A DNA stretch of 64,000 bases, from contig JBEBJQ010000006.1 in the NCBI GenBank assembly GCA_040079795.1, positions 1 to 64,000 of the forward strand, given 5' to 3'. The notes beneath the pieces are model-generated. The model saw only the letters and a list, made by a program, of their open reading frames with translations, was not told where the DNA came from and did no database searches. Below are positions 44,816-53,800 of the stretch, piece after piece. A program made the position numbers and the translations under genes. The stretch comes from SXIZ01 sp040079795. Its GTDB lineage: Bacteria > Pseudomonadota > Gammaproteobacteria > Methylococcales > Methylomonadaceae. How positions within the stretch are numbered: the first letter of the stretch is position 1; every line of letters begins with the position of its first letter.

Positions 44816-45943
44816 TTATGCCGTTAACAGGCCTTGTAGTTGCCCAATCTTGGCGGCAGCTGCCCCTTCTGTATCTGCGTATTGTGCCGCAATGGTTGTA
44901 AATTCTTCTAGTCCAGCTTGAAAGGCGTCAACGATATCCGGGTCAAAATGGCGTCCTCGTCCTTCAATAATAATGGCTACCGCCTTTTCCAGCGAAAACG
45001 GCGGTTTGTAAACGCGTTGGGAGATTAATGCATCAAAAACATCCGCCAATGCCATTAAGCGGGCTGCAATAGGAATGGCATCACCCGCAAGCCCTTCTGG
45101 ATAACCTGAGCCATCCCATTTTTCATGATGATAGTGGGCAATATTTTTTGCAATGCGTAAAAATTCAACAGGCCGTTCGGTTTCGTCCTCCGCCTTTTCA
45201 ATCGCAAGGTAGCCGAGGCGGCTATGGGTTTTCATGATTTCCATTTCCGTTACTGTTAATTTGTCGGGTTTGAGCAGGATATGATCAGGAATGCCAACCT
45301 TACCAATGTCATGCAGCGGCGCGGACTTGACTAATTCCACTACGGTATGCGGAGTCAAATAATCAGTAAAACGGGGATGTGTTTGTAGATGGTGGCATAA
45401 AGTAGCAATATAGCCTTGTGTGCGCTTTAGGTGGTTGCCTGTTTCAGGGTCCCTTATTTCGGCAAGATGCGCAAGGGCACGAATGCTAACATCCTGAATG
45501 CGTTGATTATCTTCCATTCGTCTTGCGACTTCAGCTTCCAGGTCGACGTTCCGGTTTTGCAAACAGTCACGGGCGAGTTTGAGGTCAATGTGTGCTTTAA
45601 CTCTTGCCAGTACAATGGCTGGTTTAATAGGTTTATTAAAGTAATCCGCCGCCCCTAGCTTAAATCCATATTCTTCATCAATAGGACTTTCCAGGGCGGT
45701 TACAAAAATAACCGGGATATCGCTTGTTCGGGCATCCGCTTGCAAGCGCTTGATTACTTCGTAACCATCCATCTCCGGCATCATCACATCTAACAGGATC
45801 AAATCCGGCCGAGGTGAATTTAACGCTATTTGTAAAGCTTTCGCACCCGAACTGACTGCGTGAACCTGATATAGGGGCTGTAATAATTCACTCAATAGGA
45901 TAAGGTTCAGGGGAGTGTCGTCAACGATCAGGATTGTTGCCAT
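44816..45943 (-). CDS. Response regulator with HD-GYP phosphodiesterase (RpfG family)
   Basis: 375 residues. An N-terminal receiver (about 1-120) has LILLDVMMPEMDGYEV with the phospho-acceptor Asp and VFVTALES. A short coiled link leads to an HD-GYP domain with HDIGKVGIPD and the HHEKWDGSGYPEGL motif that gives the family its name. It should hydrolyse cyclic di-GMP when activated. Opposite the hybrid kinase, ends 67 bases apart, it is a plausible but unproven target of that kinase. The window also encodes a PilZ-type c-di-GMP receptor (61505). Confidence 0.93.
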   Translation of the reverse strand: MATILIVDDTPLNLILLSELLQPLYQVHAVSSGAKALQIALNSPRPDLILLDVMMPEMDGYEVIKRLQADARTSDIPVIFVTALESPIDEEYGFKLGAADYFNKPIKPAIVLARVKAHIDLKLARDCLQNRNVDLEAEVARRMEDNQRIQDVSIRALAHLAEIRDPETGNHLKRTQGYIATLCHHLQTHPRFTDYLTPHTVVELVKSAPLHDIGKVGIPDHILLKPDKLTVTEMEIMKTHSRLGYLAIEKAEDETERPVEFLRIAKNIAHYHHEKWDGSGYPEGLAGDAIPIAARLMALADVFDALISQRVYKPPFSLEKAVAIIIEGRGRHFDPDIVDAFQAGLEEFTTIAAQYADTEGAAAAKIGQLQGLLTA

Positions 45944-46181
45944 GAAGCTGCCTTATATTTTTATTATTGAGGGATGACCAAACGACCTTCAGATAAATGA
46001 CACTATAGTCAAGAAAAGCTATTTTGTCTGCTTAATGGAGAGGGATGTTCCCTATTGTTATCAAACCAGGGGTTTTATCCTGGGAAACTTTTGATAGTGC
46101 GTGGCGGCAATTCGAAAATTTCAGGGCTTAAAGCTCGGTATGGTTTTTAGGGCGGGCAAATAATTGTTGAGGGTGGCAAAC

Positions 46182-46217
46182 AAAAAAACCACCTGATGGA
46201 CGTATCCAAAAGGCGGT
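46182..46217 (-). terminator. Rho-independent terminator
   Basis: On the minus strand ACCGCCT (46217-46211) pairs with AGGTGGT (46194-46188), G-U pairs allowed, around a 16-base loop and is followed by seven Ts in a row. It lies about 150 bases after the exported-protein gene. Between them a perfect TACCCATT/AATGGGTA stem (46294-46312) may be a second structure. The rest of 45944-46364 shows nothing else. Confidence 0.75.
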
Positions 46218-46293
46218 CTTTTATTTTCTATTTCGAGAACTAGACGTTTATATAGTTGCTTTAACCTGTTATCTTTTCCGGTGTTTAGTAAAC

Positions 46294-46312
46294 TACCCAT
46301 TATGAATGGGTA
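46294..46312. repeat. Short perfect stem-loop
   Basis: TACCCATT, loop ATG, AATGGGTA, in the 3' untranslated region of the exported-protein gene and before its terminator. It could protect the transcript; the role is unknown. Confidence 0.5.
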
Positions 46313-46364
46313 ATCTCAGTGGAGGTGATCTGCAACAGGCTAAATAACCGTCAATTAGCTCAAA

Positions 46365-47144
46365 TTATGAGCACAAGCCTGTGCCGGTAGTACCTTTAGC
46401 AGTTTGGAATGGGGTTCCTAAAACAAAGGGTTGGAAAGATGCAGCGACCCAGTTTACAGGGTTTTGTAATAATGGGGTTTTAGTGGCATCAGTTGGAATA
46501 ATGACAGTTGGATCCACCAACACCGCTAAAACACCCCATAGGCCTTGGGGAAGGCCGGCAGCATCTAATGATATTGGCCCACCAAATAGGGTGTTTTTAA
46601 AAGTGGTTGAGCCGCCGGATGCCAGAAACCGATAGCTTGCAGGTGTAATGGCGCTATCTGTCAAGCCGTCACCACTGGTAGTACTACCATCCATGAAAGG
46701 TTTTAATGAAATTCCCGCAAAGCCAGCGGCTGGAGATGTAGTTACGGCATAAAAAATATCTCCTGTCGCACTAGCTGTGCCTGATGTTCCTCTGGTGCCA
46801 GTCGCAGAATAATTAACGAAGAAGACATAGGTATCATAAGAGCCGGTAGTGCTGGTGGCTAAAGCCGTATTGGTTACCGCAAGATCAAATTGCAACTGAT
46901 CGTCAAATTTCGTTGTAGCAGTGCCATTGAAGGAAACGGCGGCGCTAGTACAAGGCAACCAGGGTAAACCCTTGAATTCAGCGGTTACTGCCGCATTCAT
47001 TCCGGCAGTACCTGTAGGTGCGGTAACAGTCATGGCTATTTTAGCGGGTGATACAGCAGCTTCAGCTGCGCCCATTTCCGCAACTAATATACCGGTAGCT
47101 GCCAATACTGCGATTGATAATTTTTTCATTGATACTTTTTTCAT
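46365..47144 (-). CDS. Exported Gly/Thr/Ala-rich protein, unknown function
   Basis: 259 residues from ATG 47144, chosen because AAGGAG lies just before it. Signal peptide: basic MKKVSMKK, then LSIAVLAATGILVAEMGAAEAA. The mature part is rich in Thr, Ala, Gly and Ser, consistent with a beta-sandwich. It has only two cysteines, at LPWLPCTSA and TGLCS at the very end, which could form a disulfide closing the chain. I recognise no family. It is a single-gene unit with its own terminator and a long upstream non-coding stretch, suggesting strong independent expression. Confidence 0.65.
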   Translation of the reverse strand: MKKVSMKKLSIAVLAATGILVAEMGAAEAAVSPAKIAMTVTAPTGTAGMNAAVTAEFKGLPWLPCTSAAVSFNGTATTKFDDQLQFDLAVTNTALATSTTGSYDTYVFFVNYSATGTRGTSGTASATGDIFYAVTTSPAAGFAGISLKPFMDGSTTSGDGLTDSAITPASYRFLASGGSTTFKNTLFGGPISLDAAGLPQGLWGVLAVLVDPTVIIPTDATKTPLLQNPVNWVAASFQPFVLGTPFQTAKGTTGTGLCS

Positions 47145-47504
47145 GGTGTCTCCTTGTTTCTCTAAAATAAACCCCAGCATGGCCTCAATGCCACTTGGAG
47201 TGTGGTTAATGTCAAACGTTTTGAGTCTTTAAGGGTATTTCAACGTGTAGTCGCTAATTCCACAGAGACAAATAAACCCGTAGCCAAACCCAATAAATCG
47301 AAGTAGCTACAAAGTTTATTCCCTCCGTTACAAAAGTTATCGACCTTGTTTGATAATGCTTTAATTTATTTTTGGAAAAAATAAATTAAAAATCTAAGGC
47401 AGGAAAATTATATGTAATTACCCTAAATCGATTGTTAAGTAAAAATGCCTAACACATTTAAAACCTGAATTAGAGGGTTTTATTAGCAACTGAAGTAAAA
47501 AAGT

Positions 47505-47620
47505 GCGTCATACCCGCCGGGAAGCGGGTATCCAGTGCCAAGGATGACAAGCTCCGAGACATCCCTGTAGCCTGGATTCCGGCACCCGTTAGAGTGCGGA
47601 GTGAATCCCTGCCGGAATGG
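47505..47620. repeat. REP-like dispersed-repeat candidate
   Basis: Two GC-rich stem-loops in an AT-rich 706-base gap (47145-47850): TACCCGC/GCGGGTA (47511-47530) and ATTCCGGCA (47576-47584)/TGCCGGAAT (47610-47618). The flanking words GTCATACCCGC, GTATCCAGT and GTGAATCCCTGCCGGAATGG resemble the dispersed repeat pattern 'CGTCATTCCCGC...GGGAATCCAGT' common in proteobacteria. Copy number cannot be seen in one window. The remaining bases show no gene. Confidence 0.6.
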
Positions 47621-47753
47621 CTACTTTCAAAAGAAGTTGCACGCACTTACTTATGTTTTAAGCCTTGATGGATTTTTTTATACCACTTTATTGTCCTATG
47701 CTTTGCTAAGGGCTATGTTGGTGATGATGTTACAATGCGCTTTTAAAAAAGCG

Positions 47754-47811
47754 GTTGATCTATCTGTCGGGGCTATACTGGTTTTATGCCATGTCAGGCA
47801 GATAGATCAGC
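47754..47811. promoter_or_regulatory. Inverted repeat upstream of ydbL-like gene
   Basis: TGATCTATCTG (47756-47766) and CAGATAGATCA (47799-47809) are perfect inverted copies with a 32-base loop containing TATACT. They lie about 40 bases before the start codon, where an operator pair or leader hairpin would act. Confidence 0.4.
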
Positions 47812-47850
47812 GGATATATTTAAGGGCTTTATTCAATAACTGGGTGAACA

Positions 47851-48417
47851 ATGAAAACAGTAGCGATTGTCAGTGCATTCTTATTAACGGCCTGCGTGAC
47901 CATAAATATTTATTTCCCTGCGGCTGCGGCGGAAAAAGCCGCCGATGAAATTATTAAAGGTATTCAGCAGGAACAGCCTAAAGCAAAGCCACAAGTGAGC
48001 TGGTCGGGTTGGCAATTGGCGGTTTTTGAAGCTTTGGATGCAGCCCTGAATGTGTTTATTTCACCTGCCCATGCGGAGGCGGATTTAGCGATAGACAGTG
48101 CTGAAATCAGGCAGGTGCGCGCGAGCATGCAAAACCGGTTTGCGGCGTTGGATGCGATGTATAGTCAGGGCTTTATAGGAATCCAGGCGGATGGGTTGTT
48201 GGCTGTGCGGGATGCGCCGCTTAGTGAACGCAATAATGCCAATAAGCTGGTCGCTGCCGAAAACGCGGATCGTATGAAATTGTATCAGGCAATTGCCAAT
48301 GCCAACGGTCATCCTGAATGGCTGGAGCAGATTAAGCAGACCTTCGCGGCGAAGTGGGTGAGTAATGCCCAGTCCGGTTGGTGGTATCAAGCCTCTGGTA
48401 GCTGGAAGCAAAAATAA
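47851..48417 (+). CDS. YdbL/DUF1318 family lipoprotein
   Basis: 188 residues. A short signal peptide with a lipobox-like LLTAC places Cys15 as the lipid anchor, followed by the family mark VTINIYFPAAAAEKAAD. The DUF1318 core (about 100-160, QGFIGIQADGLLAVRD and the later NAD-rich helix) follows. The family lies beside YnbE/YdbH-type envelope proteins in E. coli, where they form an outer-membrane phospholipid-transport system. The neighbours here are different. It overlaps rlmD by one base (TAATG). Confidence 0.85.
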   Translation: MKTVAIVSAFLLTACVTINIYFPAAAAEKAADEIIKGIQQEQPKAKPQVSWSGWQLAVFEALDAALNVFISPAHAEADLAIDSAEIRQVRASMQNRFAALDAMYSQGFIGIQADGLLAVRDAPLSERNNANKLVAAENADRMKLYQAIANANGHPEWLEQIKQTFAAKWVSNAQSGWWYQASGSWKQK

Positions 48418-49760
48418 TGAGTTCGAGACAGCGTAACCGATCCCGCAAAAAGCCGTTACCGGAAACACCCGTACGCGTTACCATTGAATCTTTAGCGCAT
48501 GATGGGCGGGGTGTGGCGCATGTAGAGGGCAAAGTCATCTTTATTGATGAAGCTTTGCCGGGTGAAGAGGTCGAGTTTATTTATACCGATAGCCGTAAAG
48601 ATTATGCGGAAGGTAAGGTGTCCACGCTGATTACCCGCGCGCCTGAGCGGGTTGATCCTGAATGTGTGCATTATGGGGTGTGTGGGGGCTGTAGTTTTCA
48701 GCATGTGGCGTCGACGCAGCAGATTGAGATTAAGCAAAACTTGTTGATTGAGCAATTTAAGCGTATCGGCAAGGTGACTATTCCTGGTCTGTGGGAACCA
48801 CTCATTGGCCCGCACTGGGGCTATCGGCGTAAAGCACGCATGGGGGTTAAATATGTTGCGAAGAAAGGCCGGGTATTGGTTGGTTTTCGGGAGCGTCGGC
48901 AGCCATTTTTAGCAGAGATTGAAAGTTGTAAGGTAATGCACCCAGTGGTGGGTGAGCGTTTGATGGCGTTGTCGGAAATGATCGGTCAGCTCACGATTCG
49001 GGAAAAAATTCCGCAGATTGAAGTGGCAATTGGCGATGCTGAGTGCGTGTTGGCGTTCCGGGTTCTGGAGCCGCCAACGCTGGAAGATAAGGTGGTGATG
49101 CGGGCATTCGGGCATATGCATGACCTGTCTATTTGTCTGCAATCCAAAGGTCCGGATACGATTGAGCCGTTGGCTGGCGAGCCGGTGGTAACGCCTACTT
49201 ATGCTTTACCGGAGCAAGGCTTGGTTATGCACTTTAAGCCTGCGATGTTTACGCAAGTCAATTACGCGATTAATCAGCAAATGATTAGTCGGGTGTTGGA
49301 TACTTTTTGTTTAACCAAAGAGGATATGGTGCTGGATTTATTTTGCGGTTTAGGCAATTTTACCTTGCCGCTGGCGACACAGGCAGGCTTTGTGGTTGGT
49401 ATTGAAGGCGATCAGCCGCTGGTTAATCATGCCAGGGAAAACGCGCGTCTGAATAATATCCAGAATGTGGAGTTTCATGTGGCAGATTTGTCGCGTGATA
49501 TTGCGGAGTTGCCTTGGGCTAACCGGCATTATTCTAAAATTTTACTGGATCCCTCGCGTGCCGGTGCGGCAGAGGTGTTGCAGCATTTTAAAAAATGGCA
49601 GCCGCAGCAGGTAATCTATGTGTCGTGTAACCCCTCTACGTTGGCGCGAGATGCGGGGATTCTGGTTAATGAGTTGGGATATCGTTTGATTAAGGCCGGG
49701 GTTATGGATATGTTTCCACAAACGGGGCATGTTGAGTCGATTGCTTTGTTTGAGCGATAA
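48417..49760 (+). CDS. rlmD: 23S rRNA (uracil-1939-C5) methyltransferase RlmD
   Basis: Methylates U1939 of 23S rRNA with S-adenosylmethionine. 447 residues. An N-terminal TRAM domain (about 15-75), an Fe-S cluster site with CVHYGVCGGC and a later Cys in ESCKVMHP, then the Rossmann methyltransferase with LDLFCGLGNFTLPL and the catalytic VSCNPSTLARD. All key residues are present. It is the first of a long plus-strand housekeeping run. Confidence 0.95.
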   Translation: MSSRQRNRSRKKPLPETPVRVTIESLAHDGRGVAHVEGKVIFIDEALPGEEVEFIYTDSRKDYAEGKVSTLITRAPERVDPECVHYGVCGGCSFQHVASTQQIEIKQNLLIEQFKRIGKVTIPGLWEPLIGPHWGYRRKARMGVKYVAKKGRVLVGFRERRQPFLAEIESCKVMHPVVGERLMALSEMIGQLTIREKIPQIEVAIGDAECVLAFRVLEPPTLEDKVVMRAFGHMHDLSICLQSKGPDTIEPLAGEPVVTPTYALPEQGLVMHFKPAMFTQVNYAINQQMISRVLDTFCLTKEDMVLDLFCGLGNFTLPLATQAGFVVGIEGDQPLVNHARENARLNNIQNVEFHVADLSRDIAELPWANRHYSKILLDPSRAGAAEVLQHFKKWQPQQVIYVSCNPSTLARDAGILVNELGYRLIKAGVMDMFPQTGHVESIALFER

Positions 49761-49763
49761 CCC

Positions 49764-50252
49764 ATGAATCCCGCCAGTTATCTGGATATTTGTATTAGTA
49801 CCCAACAGTTAGCGCAATATGTTGACGGTGGGCTGGTACGGCAATATTTGATTTCAACCGCTAAAAACGGTGCGGGTGAGTTGAAGGGCAGTGAATGCAC
49901 ACCGACCGGTTGGCATAAAATTCGTGCCAAAATTGGGGGAGGCCAGCCGGAAAACAGTGTCTTTGTAGGGAGGAGACCAACCGGTGAAATCTTTACGCCG
50001 GAGTTAGCGTTGCAATTTCCGCGGCGCGATTGGATTTTAACGCGCATTTTATGGCTGAATGGTGTGGAGCCCGGTAAAAATCGCTATGGCTGCGTGGACA
50101 CCGGTTGGCGGTATATTTATATTCATGGCTGTCCTGATAATTGTGCCATGGGTGTTCCGGCTTCGCATGGTTGTATTCGGATGCGTAATGCGGACTTATT
50201 GGCGTTATTTGAACAAGTCGATGCGGGAATGGCGGTATATATCCATGAGTGA
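49764..50252 (+). CDS. L,D-transpeptidase (YkuD family)
   Basis: 162 residues, one catalytic domain. The active site HGCPDNCAMGVPASHGCIRM has the conserved His and Cys. Such enzymes crosslink peptidoglycan or attach lipoproteins, but this one has no signal peptide or membrane anchor, so either export is by another route or it acts on cytoplasmic or recycled muropeptides. It is tucked between rlmD (three bases) and truA (overlap of eight), so expression is tied to them. Confidence 0.88.
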   Translation: MNPASYLDICISTQQLAQYVDGGLVRQYLISTAKNGAGELKGSECTPTGWHKIRAKIGGGQPENSVFVGRRPTGEIFTPELALQFPRRDWILTRILWLNGVEPGKNRYGCVDTGWRYIYIHGCPDNCAMGVPASHGCIRMRNADLLALFEQVDAGMAVYIHE

Positions 50253-51084
50253 GGGATCGTTACAGTTGCAACGACTGGTGCTGGGTATCGAGTACGATGG
50301 CAGTCATTTTTTTGGCTGGCAATGGCAGGTTAAGCTACGGAGTGTGCAGGAGGTTTTGCAACAAGCGTTATCAAAAGTGGCTAATCATCCAGTTACGGTA
50401 ATTTGCGCTGGCAGAACCGATACCGGTGTGCATGCTTTAGAGCAAGTGGTGCATTTTGATACTCATGCGGAGCGGTCGTTACATTCCTGGTTGCTGGGCG
50501 GCAATGCCAATTTACCGGAAGATGTGCGTATTGCTTGGGTAAAAACCGGTGTGGGTGATTTTCATGCCCGTTACAGTGCGATTGCCCGGTTTTATCGCTA
50601 TGTTATTCTCAATCGTCCGGTTAAATCTGCCTTACAGCCGCGTCAGGCGACCTGGTGTGTTGCGCCACTGGATGTAGGGCGTATGCAGCAGGCTGCGCAG
50701 TTTTTGGTGGGTAATCATGATTTTTCTTCATTTAGGGCGCAGGGCTGTCAATCCAAAAGCCCGCAACGCTTGCTGTATTTTATTGAGGTGTCGCGGGAGA
50801 TGGATCGTGTGATTATTGATCTTTCGGCGAATGCTTTTTTGCACCATATGGTCAGGAATATTGCCGGGGTGCTTATGGAAATTGGCAAAGGTTTGCAATC
50901 CGTTGAATGGACTCAGTATTTGTTGCAGGTTAAAGACCGTAAAGCGGGCGGGGTTACGGCATCGCCATGTGGGTTATATTTAGGCGGGGTTTACTACCCA
51001 GCGCGTTACGGGCTGGATAAGCATCCGATATTTGAACGGCTCCCGGTGGATGCTAAACGTTTTGATGGGGGGCGAGAGCTTTGA
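50245..51084 (+). CDS. truA: tRNA pseudouridine(38-40) synthase TruA
   Basis: Isomerises uridines 38, 39 and 40 of the anticodon arm. 279 residues from ATG 50245, inside the end of the transpeptidase gene; a longer frame upstream would be a shadow of that gene. Motifs: GIEYDGSHFFGWQWQ, the catalytic CAGRTDTGVHALEQVVHFD with its Asp, and AFLHHMVRNIAGVL. In pseudomonads truA heads the same trpF-accD-folC-cvpA-purF block. Confidence 0.95.
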   Translation: MSEGSLQLQRLVLGIEYDGSHFFGWQWQVKLRSVQEVLQQALSKVANHPVTVICAGRTDTGVHALEQVVHFDTHAERSLHSWLLGGNANLPEDVRIAWVKTGVGDFHARYSAIARFYRYVILNRPVKSALQPRQATWCVAPLDVGRMQQAAQFLVGNHDFSSFRAQGCQSKSPQRLLYFIEVSREMDRVIIDLSANAFLHHMVRNIAGVLMEIGKGLQSVEWTQYLLQVKDRKAGGVTASPCGLYLGGVYYPARYGLDKHPIFERLPVDAKRFDGGREL

Positions 51085-51180
51085 TTTAAAGTAGTTGCAC
51101 GATGGATAAGCTGTTCAATAACAATAAATAAGACATGAGCATACCATGGTGTTGGGGATAATTTTTTTGGGGGATATAAC

Positions 51181-51876
51181 ATGTTTAGTATTAATAATGG
51201 CTTAGCATTTCACGTGCATGGCGGGGGTGATGCAGGTGGCGGAATTTATGCGCAATTGAATGATCTCCTGGGCTTTTTAAGCAATTTGCCAGGCCAGTCC
51301 GGCCCTGAAATTTTTAACTTGGTATTACCGGGCATTGCCGCGATGGTAAATATCCATCCGTTGGCTGTGCATTTCCCCATTGCTTTGTTGACGATGTTTT
51401 TATTGGTAGAGCTAAGTGCCTGCGTGCTTAAGAAAACACACTGGCACTTAATCGCCAGTGGCTTATTGTATTTAGGTACTTTGTGTGCCGCCGGTGCTGT
51501 GTATTTGGGTTTTCAGGCCGCAGAGACGGTTGCACATGATGAAGCGGCGCACCTGATTATGGAGAAACATGAAGCTTTTGGTGTTGCTATTTTAAGTTTG
51601 GCGATTTTTTTATCTATTTGGCGTTATTTTTTTAATGTCCATAAAAATAGTGGCATTCAGGTTCTGTTCTTATTTTTTGCGGCGGTGCTGAATTTATTGA
51701 TTGTGCTGGGCGCTGATTTAGGCGGTTTAATGGTTTACCGCCATGGGGTATCGGTGAATCTCAATGCCAATGCTTCGGTATTAAGCCTGCCGGAACCTGG
51801 GGCTGAGGGCGATCATGAGCAGGTGCATGAACATAATCACGGTCACGGCCATGATCATGCTGGGCATGGCCATTAA
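51181..51876 (+). CDS. DUF2231 membrane protein with His-rich tail
   Basis: 231 residues. The DUF2231 part has four membrane helices, starting at MVNIHPLAVHFPIALLTMFLLVEL (in pieces) and containing histidines in HPLAVHF and HDEAAH that could bind heme or metal. The tail ends in DHEQVHEHNHGHGHDHAGHGH-type His/Gly/Asp repeats, a strong metal-binding sequence. The N-terminus is also His/Gly-rich (FHVHGGGDAGGG). It sits between truA and trpF, an unusual place in this block. A role in metal or heme handling is inferred from composition only. Confidence 0.8.
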   Translation: MFSINNGLAFHVHGGGDAGGGIYAQLNDLLGFLSNLPGQSGPEIFNLVLPGIAAMVNIHPLAVHFPIALLTMFLLVELSACVLKKTHWHLIASGLLYLGTLCAAGAVYLGFQAAETVAHDEAAHLIMEKHEAFGVAILSLAIFLSIWRYFFNVHKNSGIQVLFLFFAAVLNLLIVLGADLGGLMVYRHGVSVNLNANASVLSLPEPGAEGDHEQVHEHNHGHGHDHAGHGH

Positions 51877-51966
51877 AGTGTTATTCCGTATTTTGTGACC
51901 GCTTTTCGGCTTGATTTTATGGTATTCTAGCTGGCTTTTAGTTGGGATGGTTTTGAGAGTTGGTCT

Positions 51967-52593
51967 ATGCGGACACGCGTTAAAATCTGCGGTTTTACCC
52001 GTGTTGAAGACGCTATTTTAGCGGCGCGGTTAGGGGTTGATGCCATAGGCTTGGTGTTTTATCCGCAAAGCCCCCGAAATGTGACTATTACGCAAGCAGC
52101 ACAGATTGTAAAAGCCTTGCCGGCATTTACCACAGTGGTTGGTTTGTTTGTAAATGCAGAGAAGTCGTGGGTTACTGAAGTGCTTGAACAGGTTTCAGTG
52201 GATTGTCTGCAATTTCATGGCGAAGAGCCGCCTGAAGCCTGCGGTTTATTTGGTAAGCCTTATATCAAAGCTATCCGGGTTCAGAAGCAGACCGATATAA
52301 CGGCTTTGGCACATGATTACCGCGATGCGGCGGGGCTGTTGCTGGATGCGTATCATCCAGATACCAAAGGGGGGACTGGCTTGGCGTTTGATTGGACATT
52401 GATTCCCAAACAGTGTGCGCTGCCAGTTATTTTGGCGGGTGGTTTGTTGCCGGAAAATGCAAGAACCGCTATTGAGCAATGTCAACCGTATGCGTTAGAT
52501 GTGAGCAGTGGTGTAGAAGTAGCTAAGGGCATTAAGGATGGTGCGAAAATGGCTGCATTTTTAAAAGAAGTTAACGAAGGTGATAGAAGTTAA
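51967..52593 (+). CDS. trpF: Phosphoribosylanthranilate isomerase TrpF
   Basis: Amadori rearrangement in tryptophan synthesis. 208 residues in a TIM barrel: TRVKICGFTRVEDAILAARLGVDAIGLVFYPQSPR (in pieces) with the catalytic Cys, LQFHGEE, and the phosphate site LAGGLLPENA and VSSGVEVAKGIKD. Free-standing rather than fused to TrpC. Start ATG 51967. A TATTCT about 40 bases upstream may be a -10 box. Confidence 0.96.
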   Translation: MRTRVKICGFTRVEDAILAARLGVDAIGLVFYPQSPRNVTITQAAQIVKALPAFTTVVGLFVNAEKSWVTEVLEQVSVDCLQFHGEEPPEACGLFGKPYIKAIRVQKQTDITALAHDYRDAAGLLLDAYHPDTKGGTGLAFDWTLIPKQCALPVILAGGLLPENARTAIEQCQPYALDVSSGVEVAKGIKDGAKMAAFLKEVNEGDRS

Positions 52594-52597
52594 TACT

Positions 52598-53800
52598 ATG
52601 ACAGAACACTATACGATGCCGGATGCACGGGGTCACTTTGGACCTTATGGCGGGACTTTTGTAGCTGAAACGCTTATTCCACCGATTCAAGAATTAAATG
52701 CTGCTTATCAACGGTATTTGGATAATCCTGAATTTTTGGCAGAAATGGACGCAGATTTACAGCACTACGTTGGCCGTCCTTCACCGCTATACCATGCCGA
52801 GCGCTGGAGTCGTGAACTGGGTGGTGCGCAGATTTATCTGAAGCGAGAAGATTTAAACCATACCGGTTCGCACAAAATTAATAATACCATTGGACAGGCT
52901 TTGCTGGCGAAGCGTATGGGTAAAACCCGTATTATTGCTGAAACCGGCGCAGGACAGCATGGGGTTGCAACAGCGACTGTAGCGGCCAGAATGGGCTTGG
53001 AGTGCGTCGTATATATGGGTTCGGTTGATGTGGCACGGCAATCGTTAAATGTTTACCGCATGAAGTTGTTAGGCGCAACGGTGGTGCCGGTCGAGTCTGG
53101 CTCCAAAACCCTGAAAGATGCCTTAAACGAAGCGCTGCGGGACTGGGTGACCAATGTCGATAACACGTTCTATATCATTGGTACGGTAGCAGGGCCGCAT
53201 CCTTATCCTGCGATGGTGCGGGATTTTCAGGCCATTATTGGGCGGGAATCAAAACAGCAATGTTTAGAGATGACCGGACGCTTGCCGGATGCGTTGGTGG
53301 CATGTGTCGGTGGTGGTTCGAATGCGATTGGCTTGTTTTATCCGTTTATTGATGATTCCGCGGTTAAGTTGATTGGTGTGGAGGCTGCGGGTGATGGTAT
53401 TGCTACGGGCCGGCATTCAGCCCCTTTAAGTGCCGGTCGCCCGGGTGTTTTGCATGGAAATCGCACTTACTTGATGGCGGATGATGATGGTGAAATTATC
53501 GAAACCCATTCTATTTCAGCCGGCTTGGATTATCCCGGTGTCGGGCCTGAACATGCTTGGTTAAAAGACACGGGTCGGGCTGAGTACGTCAGTATTACTG
53601 ATGATGAGGCATTGGGTGGTTTTCATGCTTTAACACGCATGGAAGGCATTATCCCTGCTTTGGAGTCGAGTCATGCGATGGCCTATGCCATGAAACTGGC
53701 GCCGCGGATGCGAAAAGATGAAATTATCATCATCAATTTGTCCGGTCGTGGCGATAAAGATATGCAGACAATGGCTAAACGTGAGGGGATAGAGCTGTGA
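52598..53800 (+). CDS. trpB: Tryptophan synthase beta chain
   Basis: Condenses indole and serine to tryptophan with pyridoxal phosphate. 400 residues from ATG 52598; a GTG six codons upstream (52580) lies inside trpF and is less likely. Motifs: HFGPYGGTFVAETL, the lysine Schiff base in NHTGSHKINN, and the cofactor phosphate site VGGGSNAIG. It partners TrpA, whose GTG start overlaps the trpB stop. Confidence 0.97.
   Translation: MTEHYTMPDARGHFGPYGGTFVAETLIPPIQELNAAYQRYLDNPEFLAEMDADLQHYVGRPSPLYHAERWSRELGGAQIYLKREDLNHTGSHKINNTIGQALLAKRMGKTRIIAETGAGQHGVATATVAARMGLECVVYMGSVDVARQSLNVYRMKLLGATVVPVESGSKTLKDALNEALRDWVTNVDNTFYIIGTVAGPHPYPAMVRDFQAIIGRESKQQCLEMTGRLPDALVACVGGGSNAIGLFYPFIDDSAVKLIGVEAAGDGIATGRHSAPLSAGRPGVLHGNRTYLMADDDGEIIETHSISAGLDYPGVGPEHAWLKDTGRAEYVSITDDEALGGFHALTRMEGIIPALESSHAMAYAMKLAPRMRKDEIIIINLSGRGDKDMQTMAKREGIEL

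Noticed and set aside
50059..50244. N-terminal extension of TruA into the transpeptidase gene
   Set aside because: The extra residues are a shadow of the transpeptidase; ATG 50245 gives the normal TruA start.
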